A program made the position numbers and the translations under genes. Below the pieces are notes generated by a model. It had not been told where the DNA came from, did not search any database, and was given only the letters and a program-made list of their open reading frames with translations. 64,000 nt of DNA, from assembly GCF_004123805.1 (NCBI RefSeq), contig NZ_RWJX01000017.1, positions 1-64,000 of the forward strand. Direction: 5' to 3'. Source of the DNA: Cellulomonas endophytica. GTDB lineage: Bacteria > Actinomycetota > Actinomycetes > Actinomycetales > Cellulomonadaceae. This document shows, piece after piece, positions 42,315-50,981 of the stretch. Every line of letters begins with the position of its first letter. Positions within the stretch are counted from its first letter, which is position 1.

Positions 42315-42899
42315 TCAGCCGTCCTCGCGGTCGGGGCTCTCCAGGCGGAAGAAGGCGCTGGTCGAGCCGTCCTTCTTCTCCTCCTGGTAGATGAAGTTCA
42401 GGCGGCGGGCGTCGAAGGTGGCGAACCACTCGTCCCAGCTCACGTGCACCAGGGCGTCGCTGTCACCGCCGAAGTCCAGGCGCAGCACGCCGAGGTGGTC
42501 GTCGTGCTCCGTGCCCTCGACCGTGGCTGGCACGCCGTCGCGCTCCTCGGCCCACCGCCGGATGACGTCGTGGTTCGTCGTCACGAGGCTGCGCCCCTGC
42601 CGCTCGGGCTCGTCGTCCGTGGAGGCGATCTCCTGCGAGTACTTCAGCGACTGCGAGGTGTCCGGGCCGGTGCGGACGTGGCCGCCGTCGGGGCCGGCGC
42701 CGCCGCTGTGGTCGCGGCTCTCGTCGACGTCGTCCGTCGCGGGCGCGCCGGCCGGGTCGCCCGCGCGGTCACCCCCGGCGTCGGCGACGGCCTCGACGAG
42801 CTCGTCCTTGCGCATCCCCGACCGTCCGGTGACGTCACGCTCCTTCGCCAGGTCGCGCAGCTCGTCGACGGTCTTGTCCTGCAGGTCCTCCGTGGCCAC
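42315..42899 (-). CDS. Rho N-terminal-domain protein with C-terminal uncharacterised domain
   Basis: 194 residues. The N-terminal 40 residues form a Rho_N/SAP-like motif (LQDKTVDELRDLAKERDVTG, RKDELVEAV). An acidic linker is followed by a conserved actinobacterial domain: QSLKYSQEIASTDDEPER, VTTNHDVIRRWAEER and WDEWFATFDARRLNFIYQEE. The second domain has no known function. GTG 42899 has GAGAGGGG upstream. It sits between patatin and the Tad operon, apparently monocistronic. Confidence 0.75.
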   Translation of the reverse strand: MATEDLQDKTVDELRDLAKERDVTGRSGMRKDELVEAVADAGGDRAGDPAGAPATDDVDESRDHSGGAGPDGGHVRTGPDTSQSLKYSQEIASTDDEPERQGRSLVTTNHDVIRRWAEERDGVPATVEGTEHDDHLGVLRLDFGGDSDALVHVSWDEWFATFDARRLNFIYQEEKKDGSTSAFFRLESPDREDG

Positions 42900-43032
42900 G
42901 CCGGTCCCCTCTCGTCGTCGCGTTCGCGTCGTCGCCTCCATCGGACGACGAGGCGCGGGAGGGCGCAACCGGGCCCTCCGTCGACGCGCGGGCCCTCTCA
43001 GGGCGGGCACGAGCTGCGGCGCCCCGCGGCGG

Positions 43033-43518
43033 TCAGGAGGTGCGGGCCACAGAGCGGGCCTGGACGGGGACGCCGTCGGTCCACGGGGCGAGCACGCCCC
43101 CGACGAACGGCACGGCGACGACCGCCGCCAGCCGCACCTCCACGGCACCGCCCCCGAGCGTGCGGGCGGCGAGGACGGCCACCGGCCCCGCGCCGCCGGC
43201 GCCCTCCGGCCCGGCGACGAGGGCGGCGTCGAGCGCGGCGTCGACCTCGGCGCGCACGCCGGCGTCGGACAGGGGGAGCCCGTCGTCCGGCAGCCCGCCG
43301 GCGTAGTAGGCGTCCGCGGCGAGCGCGTCCGCGGCGTCGAGCGCGACGAGGTCCGCGAGCGCGAGCAGGCGCTTGCGCTCCAGGTGCACGGAGGAGGCGG
43401 CGACCACGACGAGGACGAGCGCCGCCGCGACGAGCGTGAAGCCGAGCGCGAGGAGCGTGATGCGCCCCTCGTCGGGTCCGCCGCCGGCCCGCAGCCGTCG
43501 GGCGAGCGCCGCCCTCAC
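43033..43518 (-). CDS. TadG/TadE-like pilus-assembly protein
   Basis: 161 residues: an N-terminal membrane helix preceded by a basic tail and GRITLLALGFTLVAAALVLV, typical of TadG/Rv3660c-type proteins, then LERKRLLALADLVALDAADALA and an exported domain. GTG 43518 overlaps the stop of the previous Tad gene. It is the last gene of the Tad operon. Role inferred: minor pseudopilin or assembly factor of Flp/Tad pili. Confidence 0.72.
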   Translation of the reverse strand: MRAALARRLRAGGGPDEGRITLLALGFTLVAAALVLVVVAASSVHLERKRLLALADLVALDAADALAADAYYAGGLPDDGLPLSDAGVRAEVDAALDAALVAGPEGAGGAGPVAVLAARTLGGGAVEVRLAAVVAVPFVGGVLAPWTDGVPVQARSVARTS

Positions 43519-44051
43519 GGCGCGCCCCGGAAGCGGTCGACCGCCGCGGTGCGCGTCGCGCTGACCGGGACCTCCACCGGCACGACGTCGCGGACGACGG
43601 CCGGGACGAACGGCAGCGGCACGGCGACCCGGACGGTGGCGGTCACCGTGCTGCCCGCGGCGAGGCAGTCCGCCCCGGAGCAGCCCAGGGTGAGGGCCCG
43701 GGCCGGGTCGGCCGGCACGCCCTGGTCCGCGAGCGCCAGGCCCACGGCGGCGACGGCCCGTCCGGCACCGGCCGCGGGGTCCTCCGCGACGGCGTAGGCG
43801 CGCGCGGCGTCCCGGGCGGCACCCTCGACGGCGAACCCCGCCGCCTGCAGCTGCGCCAGGACGAGCACGAGGTAGACGAGCGGCACGAGCAGCAGGAGCG
43901 CCACCCCGAGGAACTCGACGACGGCGCTGCCGGCCTCGCCGGTGCCCCCCGCCCCGACCCCCGACGCGCGGGCCGCCGCCCACCGCGCACGCAGCGCCGC
44001 CCGCACCGGCGCACGCCCTGCTCCGAGGCCATGGCGCGGCAGGGCGCTCAC
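43515..44051 (-). CDS. TadE-like minor pseudopilin
   Basis: 178 residues. Basic leader, then the pilin-like EAGSAVVEFLGVALLLLVPLVYLVLVLAQ, with the Glu typical of TadE at position +5 of the processed helix, and an extracellular domain with a cysteine pair (LGCSGADCLA). GTG 44051 overlaps the preceding TadE-like gene by four bases. It should be processed by a prepilin peptidase, whose gene is not in this window. Confidence 0.8.
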   Translation of the reverse strand: MSALPRHGLGAGRAPVRAALRARWAAARASGVGAGGTGEAGSAVVEFLGVALLLLVPLVYLVLVLAQLQAAGFAVEGAARDAARAYAVAEDPAAGAGRAVAAVGLALADQGVPADPARALTLGCSGADCLAAGSTVTATVRVAVPLPFVPAVVRDVVPVEVPVSATRTAAVDRFRGAP

Positions 44052-44497
44052 GGCCCCTCCGCCAGCGCGTGCGCGGCGACCTCGACGGTCGCGGACGGGC
44101 CGAGCAGCCCGACCACCGGCAGCGGCGCGCGCACCGTGACCTCGACGACGTCGAGCCCGCCCACGGTCGTCCGGGCGACGGAGACGTCGTCGGCGTACGC
44201 CGGCGTCAGCGCCGCCCGCACCAGCGCCCGCGTGCGCTCGGCACCCTCGGCGGCGGTGCGCCCGGCGGCGGCGTAGCGCGCACCCTCGGCGGCGGCGTCG
44301 ACGAGCGTCGTCCGCACGTGGAGCGCCAGCGCGAGCTGGAGCACGGCGACGACGAGCACCGTCACCAGCGCCCCGACCAGGACGAACTCGACCGCCGCCG
44401 ACCCCTGGTCGCCGGCAGCCGGGCCCGTCAGGGCCCGGTGACGCCCGCGATCGCCGAGGAGAAGACGCCCTGCAGCGCGGGCGCCGCGACGAGCCAC
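44048..44497 (-). CDS. TadE-like pseudopilin
   Basis: About 149 residues from GTG 44497; an alternative is the CTG at 44431 that overlaps the preceding stop as CTGA, giving 127 residues and better fitting the tight spacing of the operon. The pilin helix is GDQGSAAVEFVLVGALVTVLVVAVLQLALAL compressed around the SAAVEF processing motif, followed by HVRTTLVDAAAEGARYAA. Member of the Tad operon; a minor pilin by inference. Confidence 0.72.
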   Translation of the reverse strand: MARRGARAAGRLLLGDRGRHRALTGPAAGDQGSAAVEFVLVGALVTVLVVAVLQLALALHVRTTLVDAAAEGARYAAAGRTAAEGAERTRALVRAALTPAYADDVSVARTTVGGLDVVEVTVRAPLPVVGLLGPSATVEVAAHALAEGP

Positions 44498-44787
44498 AGC
44501 GCCGTCACCAGGCCGGCCGTCATCAGCGTGACGAGCACCCAGCCCGGCACGTCGCCCCGGTCCTCCCGCAGCGCCGCCCCCAGCCGCAGCAGGGAGCGCA
44601 GGGACGCGTCGGCCGCCTCCCGGGCCATCTCCCCGGACACCGCGCGTCGCGACCGGCGGGGCAGCGTGGCCACCGAGGGCCCGTGCAGCAGGACCGCGCC
44701 CGAGGCGGTGGTGCGGTCGGCGGCCCGGCGCGCGGCGGCGTCGGGCAGGGGCAGCGCCGGCAGGTGCCGGACGGTGGAGCGGGACAT
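44428..44787 (-). CDS. Small single-span protein, Flp-pilin-like position
   Basis: 119 residues. A basic N-terminal 70 residues precede REDRGDVPGWVLVTLMTAGL and one hydrophobic helix with a short tail. In many actinobacterial Tad operons the Flp-type or DUF4244 pilin occupies this place after tadC. The typical ATAEYA pilin motif is not seen, so the assignment is tentative. ATG 44787 has GGAGGT 6-7 bases upstream. Confidence 0.6.
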   Translation of the reverse strand: MSRSTVRHLPALPLPDAAARRAADRTTASGAVLLHGPSVATLPRRSRRAVSGEMAREAADASLRSLLRLGAALREDRGDVPGWVLVTLMTAGLVTALWLVAAPALQGVFSSAIAGVTGP

Positions 44788-44916
44788 CGGGGACCTCCGG
44801 GAGGGGGTGGGACGGGACAGCGGTGGGACGGGTGAGGACGGCACGGCCGGGGACCGGGCCGACGGGGGCGTCGCGGCCGACGGCGCGCCGGGGGCCGGGG
44901 GCACGGGCGGGGGCGC

Positions 44917-45893
44917 TCACAGGCCCACCCGCAGCACCACGGCGCTGGGGAACACCGCGAAGAGGACGGTGATGGGCAGCAGCAGGAAGACGACGGGCAC
45001 CATCATCTGGACCTCCTTGCGCCCGCCCGTCTCGAGCAGCGCACGCCGGGCCTCCTCGCGGACGTCCTGCGCCTGCGCCCGCAGCACGTCCGCCAGCGGG
45101 GTGCCGCGCTCGACGGCGACGGACACGGCCTCGGCGAAGCGCGTGAGGGCGGCGACCCCGGTGCGGTCGGCCAGCGCGTCGAGAGCGACGCCCAGCGGCG
45201 CACCGGCGCGGGTGTCGGCGAGCGTGCGGCCCAGCTCCTCGGCGAGCACCCCGCGGGTGCTGCGCACGACGCGCTCGAGGGCGCCGACGGCCCCCTCCCC
45301 GGCGCCGACGGCGAGGGCCATGAGCTCCGCGACGGGTGGCAGCTCCAGCAGGAGCCGCTGCTCCCGGCGCCGCACGGCGCGACCGAGGGCCACGTCGGGG
45401 GCGAGGCCCCCGCCAGCGCCGCCACGACCACGAGCCCGAGGCCCGCGACCGGCGGGGCCCCACGCGTCGCGGCCGCGAGGAGGGCGAGCGCGAGACCCGC
45501 CGCGGCGCCGACCGCCCCGCCCACGACCTGCCCCGCGCGGAACCCCTCGGCCGTGCCCGGCCGCCCCGCCCGGACGAGCCGTCGCTCCAGCTCGGCCGTG
45601 GGCTGCCCGAGCCGGCCGACGAGGCGCGCGGCCTCGGCCACCGGCGGCGCGAGCAGGCGGCCCAGGACGGTGCCTGAGAACGGGCCCAGGAGCGGGCCCA
45701 GGAGCGGGCCCAGCACCGTCCCCGCCGGGCCCGGGAGGCCGTGGTGCGCGGGGACCGTGCCGCGGGTGCGCAGGTAGGGCGCCACCCGCTCCTCGAGCGT
45801 GACCCGGCGCGGCACGAGGACGGGCACCAGCAGCGCCGTGCCCAGACCCACGCCCAGCCCGGCGAGGGCCCCGAGCGCCCCGACGGCGCTCAC
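44917..45893 (-). pseudogene. tadC: TadC-like type II secretion F protein with apparent frameshift
   Basis: Two frames together make a normal T2SSF protein. The N-terminal half starts at GTG 45893 (SAVGALGALAGLG, LEERVAPYLRTRG). The C-terminal half has VALGRAVRRREQRLLLELPP and VVFLLLPITVLFAVFP and ends at 44917. The switch is at a run of five C (45407-45411, G on the coding strand); one extra base there would restore a 325-residue protein. Either the gene is broken or the base run is a sequencing error. It overlaps tadB by GTGA. TadC is an inner-membrane platform protein of the pilus. Confidence 0.8.
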
Positions 45894-46747
45894 CGCAGCA
45901 CCCGCGGGTCGTCGGGCAGCCGCGCGAGGCGGGCCATGAGGGCGTAGGCGACCGCGGAGACCCCGGCGCCGACCGCGAGGACCACGGCACCGGCCGGCGT
46001 CGCGAACGCCTCGGCCGCCTGCGGCCGCGAGGACAGGAGCACGAGGACGAGCCAGGGGGCGGCGACGGCCAGGCGGGCGGCGTGCACGGTCCAGGACTGC
46101 CGGGCCTCGAGCTCGCCCCGCGTGCGCAGGTCCTCGCGCAGGAAGCTCGAGAGGGTGCGCAGCAGGCGGCCGAGGTCCGTGCCGCCGACCTCGCGCGTGA
46201 GGCGCAGCGCCTCGACGAGCCGGTCGGCGACCGGGTCGGCCAGCCGCGCCTTGAGGGCGTCGAGGCAGTCCCCGAAGCGCCCGGTGGCCCGGTGGTCCTC
46301 CGCGAAGGCGACGAAGGGCGCGCGCAGCTCGAGCGGGCCGCGCTCGCCCACCTGCGCCAGGGCCTCGGGCAGGGAGAGCCCGGCCCGGACGGCGGAGGCG
46401 AGGTGGTCGACGACCTCCGGCCACAGGTGCCGCAGGCGCGCGCGTCGGCGGCGCGCACGCCCCTGGACGACGAGCAGCGGGCCCGCCGCGGCGAAGGCGG
46501 CGGCGCACGCCGCCGCGGCCGGGATCCGCACGAGGGCCAGGACCAGGAGGCCCGCCACCGCGCCCGCGCCGAGGCCGAGCAGGGCGAGCCGGTGCAACGG
46601 CACGCCGGGCAGCCCGGCCTGGACGAGGCTGTCGCGCAGCCGCGCGCCGGGCCCGTCGGCGCGGGCCGGTCGCGGGGGCGTGCTCCAGCACGCCCACCAC
46701 AGGCAGGCCAGCCCGGCCCCCAGGAGCAGACCCGTCACCACGCCCAC
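45890..46747 (-). CDS. tadB: TadB-like type II secretion F-domain protein
   Basis: 285 residues with membrane segments at the N-terminus, near 60-95 and in the last 70 residues. The T2SSF domain has RHLWPEVVDHLASAVRAGLSLPEAL and REVGGTDLGRLLRTLSSFLREDL. It forms the inner-membrane platform of Tad pili with TadC. GTG 46747 follows the tadA stop by 4 bp, and its stop overlaps tadC. Confidence 0.87.
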   Translation of the reverse strand: MGVVTGLLLGAGLACLWWACWSTPPRPARADGPGARLRDSLVQAGLPGVPLHRLALLGLGAGAVAGLLVLALVRIPAAAACAAAFAAAGPLLVVQGRARRRRARLRHLWPEVVDHLASAVRAGLSLPEALAQVGERGPLELRAPFVAFAEDHRATGRFGDCLDALKARLADPVADRLVEALRLTREVGGTDLGRLLRTLSSFLREDLRTRGELEARQSWTVHAARLAVAAPWLVLVLLSSRPQAAEAFATPAGAVVLAVGAGVSAVAYALMARLARLPDDPRVLR

Positions 46748-46751
46748 CCCG

Positions 46752-47984
46752 TCACCCCCGCCCGCGCAGCAGCGCCGCGAGGTCGACGCCGGCCAGGGCG
46801 TAGCGCTCGGCGTGGGGCGGGTAGCCGTCGGCCCGCACGAGCTCGCCGCCGCGCGTGGTGAAGACGTCCGCCGTCTCGACGACGCCGTCCTCCACCCGCC
46901 CCGGCACGGCGACGACCTCGCGCACCCGGCGCCGGCCGCGCCCGTCCTTGGCGAGGTGCACGACGAGGTCGACGGCCGTGGCGACGGTGGGCACGACGAA
47001 CCGGTGGGACACGTTCTCCCCCGCCAGCAGCGGCAGGGTGCACAGCTTGGTCAGCGCCTCGCGCGCCGACCCGGCGTGCAGCGTGCACATGGCGGGCAGC
47101 CCGGCGTTGAGGGCGATGAGCAGGTCCAGCGCCTCGGCCTCGCGCACCTCGCCGACGACGAGCCGGTCGGGCCGCATCCGCAGCGCCTCCTTCACCAGCC
47201 GGCGCAGCGGCACCTCGCCGACGCCCTCGAGGTTCGGCGGGCGCGTCTGCATCGCCACCCAGTCGCGCGCCTGCAGCCGCAGCTCGAAGACCTCCTCGCA
47301 CGAGACGATCCGCTCGCGCTCGGGCACCGCTCCGGCCAGCGCGTTGAGCAGCGTGGTCTTGCCGGCCTGGGTCGCGCCGGCGACGAGGACGTTGAGGCCC
47401 GCGCGCACGGACGCCCCGAGGAACGCCGCGACGCGGGGCGGCATGAGGCCGAGCGCGACGAGGTCCTCCAGCCCGCGGGCGCGCACGACGTGCTTGCGCA
47501 CGTTGACGCTCCAGTGCCGGCGCGTGACGTCGGGGATGACCGCGTGCAGGCGCTCGCCGCCGGGCAGGGTCGCGTCGACGAAGGGGCTGGACAGGTCGAG
47601 CCGCCGGCCGGACGAGGCGAGCATCCGCTCGACCAGGTCGCGCACCTGGCCGTCGGTGAGGACCGTCGTGGTGAGCTCGGACTCCCCGTCGCGGGCGACG
47701 AACACCTGGGAGGGGCTGTTGATCCAGATCTCCTCGACCGTCGGGTCGTCGAGGTAGCGCTGCAGGGGGCCGAACCCCGCGACGGCGTCGAGCACGTGGC
47801 GGCGGGCGGCGTCCGCGTCGGCGAGCGCGGGGACGGCGCCGAGCACCGCGCGCTCGTCGTAGGCGGCCAGCGCGCTGTCGACGAGCGCGGCCACCCCGCG
47901 GCGGTCCGCGGCCGGGTCGAGGCCGCGCCGGCGCACGAGCTCGCGCACCTCGCCCTCGAGCACGGCGATCCCCTCGCGCTGCAC
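46752..47984 (-). CDS. tadA: Tad pilus assembly ATPase TadA (CpaF)
   Basis: 410 residues. An N-terminal helical domain is followed by the GSPII_E core: DPTVEEIWINSPSQVFV, Walker A GATQAGKTT, Asp box PERERIVSCEEVFEL, Walker B VVGEVREAEALDLL and His box MCTLHAGSAREAL. It powers pilus extrusion in the cytoplasm. GTG 47984 has GGGGAGGGG 6 bases upstream; an earlier in-frame start at 48110 adds only a Thr/Arg-rich repeat. First gene of the operon tadA-tadB-tadC-pilin-tadE-tadE-tadG. Confidence 0.93.
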   Translation of the reverse strand: MQREGIAVLEGEVRELVRRRGLDPAADRRGVAALVDSALAAYDERAVLGAVPALADADAARRHVLDAVAGFGPLQRYLDDPTVEEIWINSPSQVFVARDGESELTTTVLTDGQVRDLVERMLASSGRRLDLSSPFVDATLPGGERLHAVIPDVTRRHWSVNVRKHVVRARGLEDLVALGLMPPRVAAFLGASVRAGLNVLVAGATQAGKTTLLNALAGAVPERERIVSCEEVFELRLQARDWVAMQTRPPNLEGVGEVPLRRLVKEALRMRPDRLVVGEVREAEALDLLIALNAGLPAMCTLHAGSAREALTKLCTLPLLAGENVSHRFVVPTVATAVDLVVHLAKDGRGRRRVREVVAVPGRVEDGVVETADVFTTRGGELVRADGYPPHAERYALAGVDLAALLRGRG

Positions 47985-48244
47985 GCGACCCCTCCCCTGC
48001 GTCCGCTCGACCCGGTGCGTCCGCTCCGTCCGGTGGGTCCGGTGCGTCCGTTCTGCCCGGAACGGTAGGGCGGCGCGAGGCCGCGGGACCGTCGTCCACA
48101 GGCCGCTCACCCGTTCGGCCCGCCGACGGCACCCGGGCGGCGGGCACCAGCACCCGGACGGCCCCGCCCGCCCCGGGTGCCGCCACGGCCCCGCCCCGGT
48201 GGCACTGCCCGGCGGCGGCGGTGCGGGCCAGTACCCTGGCGCCC

Positions 48245-48919
48245 GTGGCTCTCGACAACCCCGCGGCGCGGCTGCACGCGCTCCTCACGCGGCTCCAGGC
48301 CGCCGGGAGCAGCACCGTCTCCATCACCGGCGCGTGGGCGGCGGCGCTCGGCGTCGAGGCGTCCGCGGTCCCGGGACGGGTCGCGGCGGCGGCCCGGCTG
48401 CTCGACGACCTGGACCGGATGATCGCGCGGTCCGACGGCAGCAACATGCGCGCGATGTACCTGCAGTACGCGCCGCGCTGGCGCGAGGCGGTGCTCAGCC
48501 GCGAGCGCGGCTGGGGCAGCCCCTCCGACGCCCTCATCGACGCCGGCTCCCTGGCGACGCTGGGGGTCGTGGCCGACTTCCTCGCCGTCGAGGAGAGCGA
48601 GGGCATCGTGCCGCCCGCCGCGGAGATCGACGAGCTGCGCCGGTCCCTCGCGGAGGCCATGGACGCGGTCCGCGACGCCCACGACCTGCCGCCCGGCGTG
48701 CGCGGCCTCTTCCTCCACCGGCTGCACGACATGCTGTGGGCGCTGGACAACCTCGACCTCACCGGGCCCGACGCGGTGAAGGCGGTGCCCGAGCGCCTGG
48801 CCGGCCTCGTCGCGCTGCACCCCGCCATCCGCCGCTCCCCCGCCGTGAAGACCGTCATGGACACGGTCGGCGCGGCGTGGCAGGCCTTCACCCCGGTCGG
48901 GGACGCCGCCCGCGCCTGA
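48245..48919 (+). CDS. Conserved hypothetical protein
   Basis: 224 residues, mostly helical, no signal or membrane segment. Motifs: NPAARLHALLTRLQAAG, NMRAMYLQYAPRWREAV and LFLHRLHDMLWALDNLDLTG. I do not recognise a characterised family. GTG 48245 lies 6 bases after a -10-like TACCCT (48233-48238), so the mRNA is probably leaderless. Divergent from tadA. Confidence 0.65.
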   Translation: MALDNPAARLHALLTRLQAAGSSTVSITGAWAAALGVEASAVPGRVAAAARLLDDLDRMIARSDGSNMRAMYLQYAPRWREAVLSRERGWGSPSDALIDAGSLATLGVVADFLAVEESEGIVPPAAEIDELRRSLAEAMDAVRDAHDLPPGVRGLFLHRLHDMLWALDNLDLTGPDAVKAVPERLAGLVALHPAIRRSPAVKTVMDTVGAAWQAFTPVGDAARA

Positions 48920-48920
48920 C

Positions 48921-48960
48921 GGGACTCGTCGGGGCTCGTCGGGGCTCGTCGGGGCTCGTC
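48921..48960 (+). repeat. 10-bp tandem repeat
   Basis: Four units of GGGGCTCGTC (the first has an A), followed by degenerate copies to about 48985, lie directly after the stop of the upstream gene and before the epimerase promoter. Confidence 0.85.
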
Positions 48961-49011
48961 CCGGGCTCGTCCCGGGCCCGTCGGGCGCGCCCCGGGCGCT
49001 AGCGTGGGGAC

Positions 49012-49920
49012 GTGAACACGCCCCTCCCCTCCGGTGCCCAGCACGCGATCGCCCACGGCACCCACGCCGCCGTCGTCACCGAGGTCGGCGCCTCCCTGCG
49101 CCTGTACACGGTCGACGGCCGGGACGTCGTCCTCCCCTTCGCCGAGGACGAGCTGCCCCCCGCCTTCTCCGGCGCCGTCCTCGCCCCCTGGCCCAACCGC
49201 CTGCGCGACGGCGTCTACACCTGGGACGGGGACGAGCTGCAGCTCGGGCTGAGCGAGCCGCCGCGCGGCGTGGCGCTGCACGGCCTCGTCGCGAAGGTGC
49301 GCTTCGACCTCGTCGAGGCCGACGGTTCCTCCGTGACGCTCGCGCACGACCTCGTCCCCACCGACGGCTACCCCTGGCCCCTGCGCGTCGAGGTCACCTA
49401 CGCCCTCGACGACGACGGCCTGCGCGTCACCACGCGCGCGACCAACCCCGGCACCGCCACCGCGCCCTACGGCCTGGGCTTCCACCCGTGGCTCTCCCCC
49501 GGCGACGGCGCGGTCGACGACTGCACGCTCCAGATCGGTGCGGCGCAGCACGTCACCGTCGACGAGCGCCTGCTGCCCACCGGCACCGAGCCCGTGGCGG
49601 GCGGGTTCGACCTGCGCGCCCCCGTGCCCCTGCGCGGCGTCTCGCTCGACGACGCCTGGGTCGCGCCCGTGCGCGAGGCCGACGGCCGCACCTGGGCCCG
49701 GTTCACGCGCGGCGACGGCCGGACCGCCGCCCTCTGGGCCGACGCGACCTTCGAGGCCTGGCAGGTCTGCACCGGCGACGGCATCCCCCGCGTGGAGCGC
49801 CGCGGCGTCGCCGTCGAGCCCATGACCTGCATCGCCGACGCCTTCCGCACGCGCGACCTCCTCGTCGAGCTCGCGCCCGGCGCCACGCACGAGGCCGTCT
49901 GGGGCCTGCAGCTCCTCTGA
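49012..49920 (+). CDS. Aldose 1-epimerase family protein
   Basis: 302 residues. The beta-sandwich GalM-type fold has VLAPWPNRLRDGVYTWDG (substrate-binding Arg), GVALHGLVAKVRF (His), the catalytic His in YGLGFHPWLSPGD and VEPMTCIADAF near the end, as in YihR-like epimerases. It interconverts anomers of aldoses. GTG 49012 is preceded by CTAGCGTGGGGAC, which contains a -10-like TAGCGT, so the leader is very short. A strong hairpin follows. Confidence 0.88.
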   Translation: MNTPLPSGAQHAIAHGTHAAVVTEVGASLRLYTVDGRDVVLPFAEDELPPAFSGAVLAPWPNRLRDGVYTWDGDELQLGLSEPPRGVALHGLVAKVRFDLVEADGSSVTLAHDLVPTDGYPWPLRVEVTYALDDDGLRVTTRATNPGTATAPYGLGFHPWLSPGDGAVDDCTLQIGAAQHVTVDERLLPTGTEPVAGGFDLRAPVPLRGVSLDDAWVAPVREADGRTWARFTRGDGRTAALWADATFEAWQVCTGDGIPRVERRGVAVEPMTCIADAFRTRDLLVELAPGATHEAVWGLQLL

Positions 49921-49941
49921 CCGACGACGCAGGACGCACGA

Positions 49942-49972
49942 GGGCCCGGCGCGCACCCCGCGCGCCGGGCCC
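49942..49972. terminator. Hairpin terminator
   Basis: A perfect 13-bp stem (49942-49954 with 49960-49972) and 5-nt loop, followed by TTCGTC, between the convergent epimerase and DsbA-tail genes. Confidence 0.8.
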
Positions 49973-50003
49973 TTCGTCGTCCCCCGTCCCGGACGCCCGG
50001 ACG

Positions 50004-50231
50004 TCAGGCCGGCGGGGTCCCCGGCACGGCGCAGAGGCCGTCCTCGCACACGCCCGCGGCCGCGTCCCCGAGCAGCACGAACGGCGCCGGACCCGGAGTC
50101 CCGACGAGGGGCCCGCCCACGGCCGCTCCCCCGGTCGCGACGGCGGTCCCGGCCTCGCTCCCGGCCCCGCTCGTCACCTCGGTCGCGACCGCGGTCCGGC
50201 CGGTGGTCCCGGGCCCCGCGGGGGACGTCAC
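50004..50231 (-). CDS. Small frame encoding a Cys-x4-Cys tail overlapping the DsbA gene
   Basis: 75 codons starting at GTG 50231, overlapping the DsbA/FrnE stop by four bases. It is Gly/Ala/Thr-rich and ends AAGVCEDGLCAVPGTPPA. Actinobacterial FrnE-like proteins often carry a C-terminal tail with CGPDGCAVP, which this resembles, so it may be that tail moved out of frame by an indel, or a coupled separate peptide. Confidence 0.45.
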   Translation of the reverse strand: MTSPAGPGTTGRTAVATEVTSGAGSEAGTAVATGGAAVGGPLVGTPGPAPFVLLGDAAAGVCEDGLCAVPGTPPA

Positions 50232-50902
50232 GGCGCGACCGCCGGTGTGCGGTCCTCCACCGCCCGGGCGAGCGCGCCGGCGAACACCGCCGGGTCCTGG
50301 GCCCCGGAGACGCCGTACCGGCCGTCGACGACCGCGAAGGGCACCCCGGTGATCCCGAAGGCCTGCGCCTGGGCGAGGTCGGCCTGCACCGCGTCGGCGA
50401 ACCGCCGCTGCGTCAGCGCGGCGCGCACGGCGTCGGCGTCCAGGCCCACCTCCGCGGCGAGCGCCACGAGGTCCTCGACGGTCCCGATGCCGCGACCCTC
50501 CGAGAAGTACGCGCGGAAGAGGCGCTCGACCATGGCGTCGCCGTGCCCCTCCGCCGCGGCCAGGTGCAGCAGCTCGTGGGCCCGCAGGGTGCTCGTGTGG
50601 CGGGCGTGCGGCAGGTCGTAGGCCAGCCCCTCGGCAGCCGCGAGGTCGGTGATCTGGGCGTTCATCGCCTCGGCCTGCGCCCGCGGGACCCCCTTCACCG
50701 CCGCCAGGTGCTCCGCCGGCGAGGTCTCGACGCCGTCGCGCGCCTCGGGCGACAGGAGGAAGGAGTGGTACCGGACGACGACCTCGACGCCCGGGTGGTC
50801 CGCGGCGAAGCGCCGGCGGCCCTCCTCGAGCCGTCGCTTCCCGATGGGGCACCAGGGGCAGACGACGTCGGACCAGACGTCCACGTGCAGGATCTCGCTC
50901 AC
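50228..50902 (-). CDS. DsbA-family oxidoreductase (FrnE-like)
   Basis: 224 residues with a thioredoxin fold and helical insertion. The active site is SDVVCPWCPIGKRRLE (Cys-Pro-Trp-Cys, residues 15-18), and the cis-Pro loop is FGITGVPFAVVDGRYGVSGAQ. There is no signal peptide, so it is a cytosolic dithiol oxidoreductase or isomerase of the 2-hydroxychromene-isomerase/FrnE group. ATG start. Its usual cysteine-bearing tail appears in a different frame immediately downstream. Confidence 0.9.
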   Translation of the reverse strand: MSEILHVDVWSDVVCPWCPIGKRRLEEGRRRFAADHPGVEVVVRYHSFLLSPEARDGVETSPAEHLAAVKGVPRAQAEAMNAQITDLAAAEGLAYDLPHARHTSTLRAHELLHLAAAEGHGDAMVERLFRAYFSEGRGIGTVEDLVALAAEVGLDADAVRAALTQRRFADAVQADLAQAQAFGITGVPFAVVDGRYGVSGAQDPAVFAGALARAVEDRTPAVAP

Positions 50903-50981
50903 GGCCCTGCGAACGCCCCGGCCGGCCGCGCTGTTCCGGCGGGCCCGAGAGGGCCGCCGGCCCGGGGGTCAGGACCCGGCG

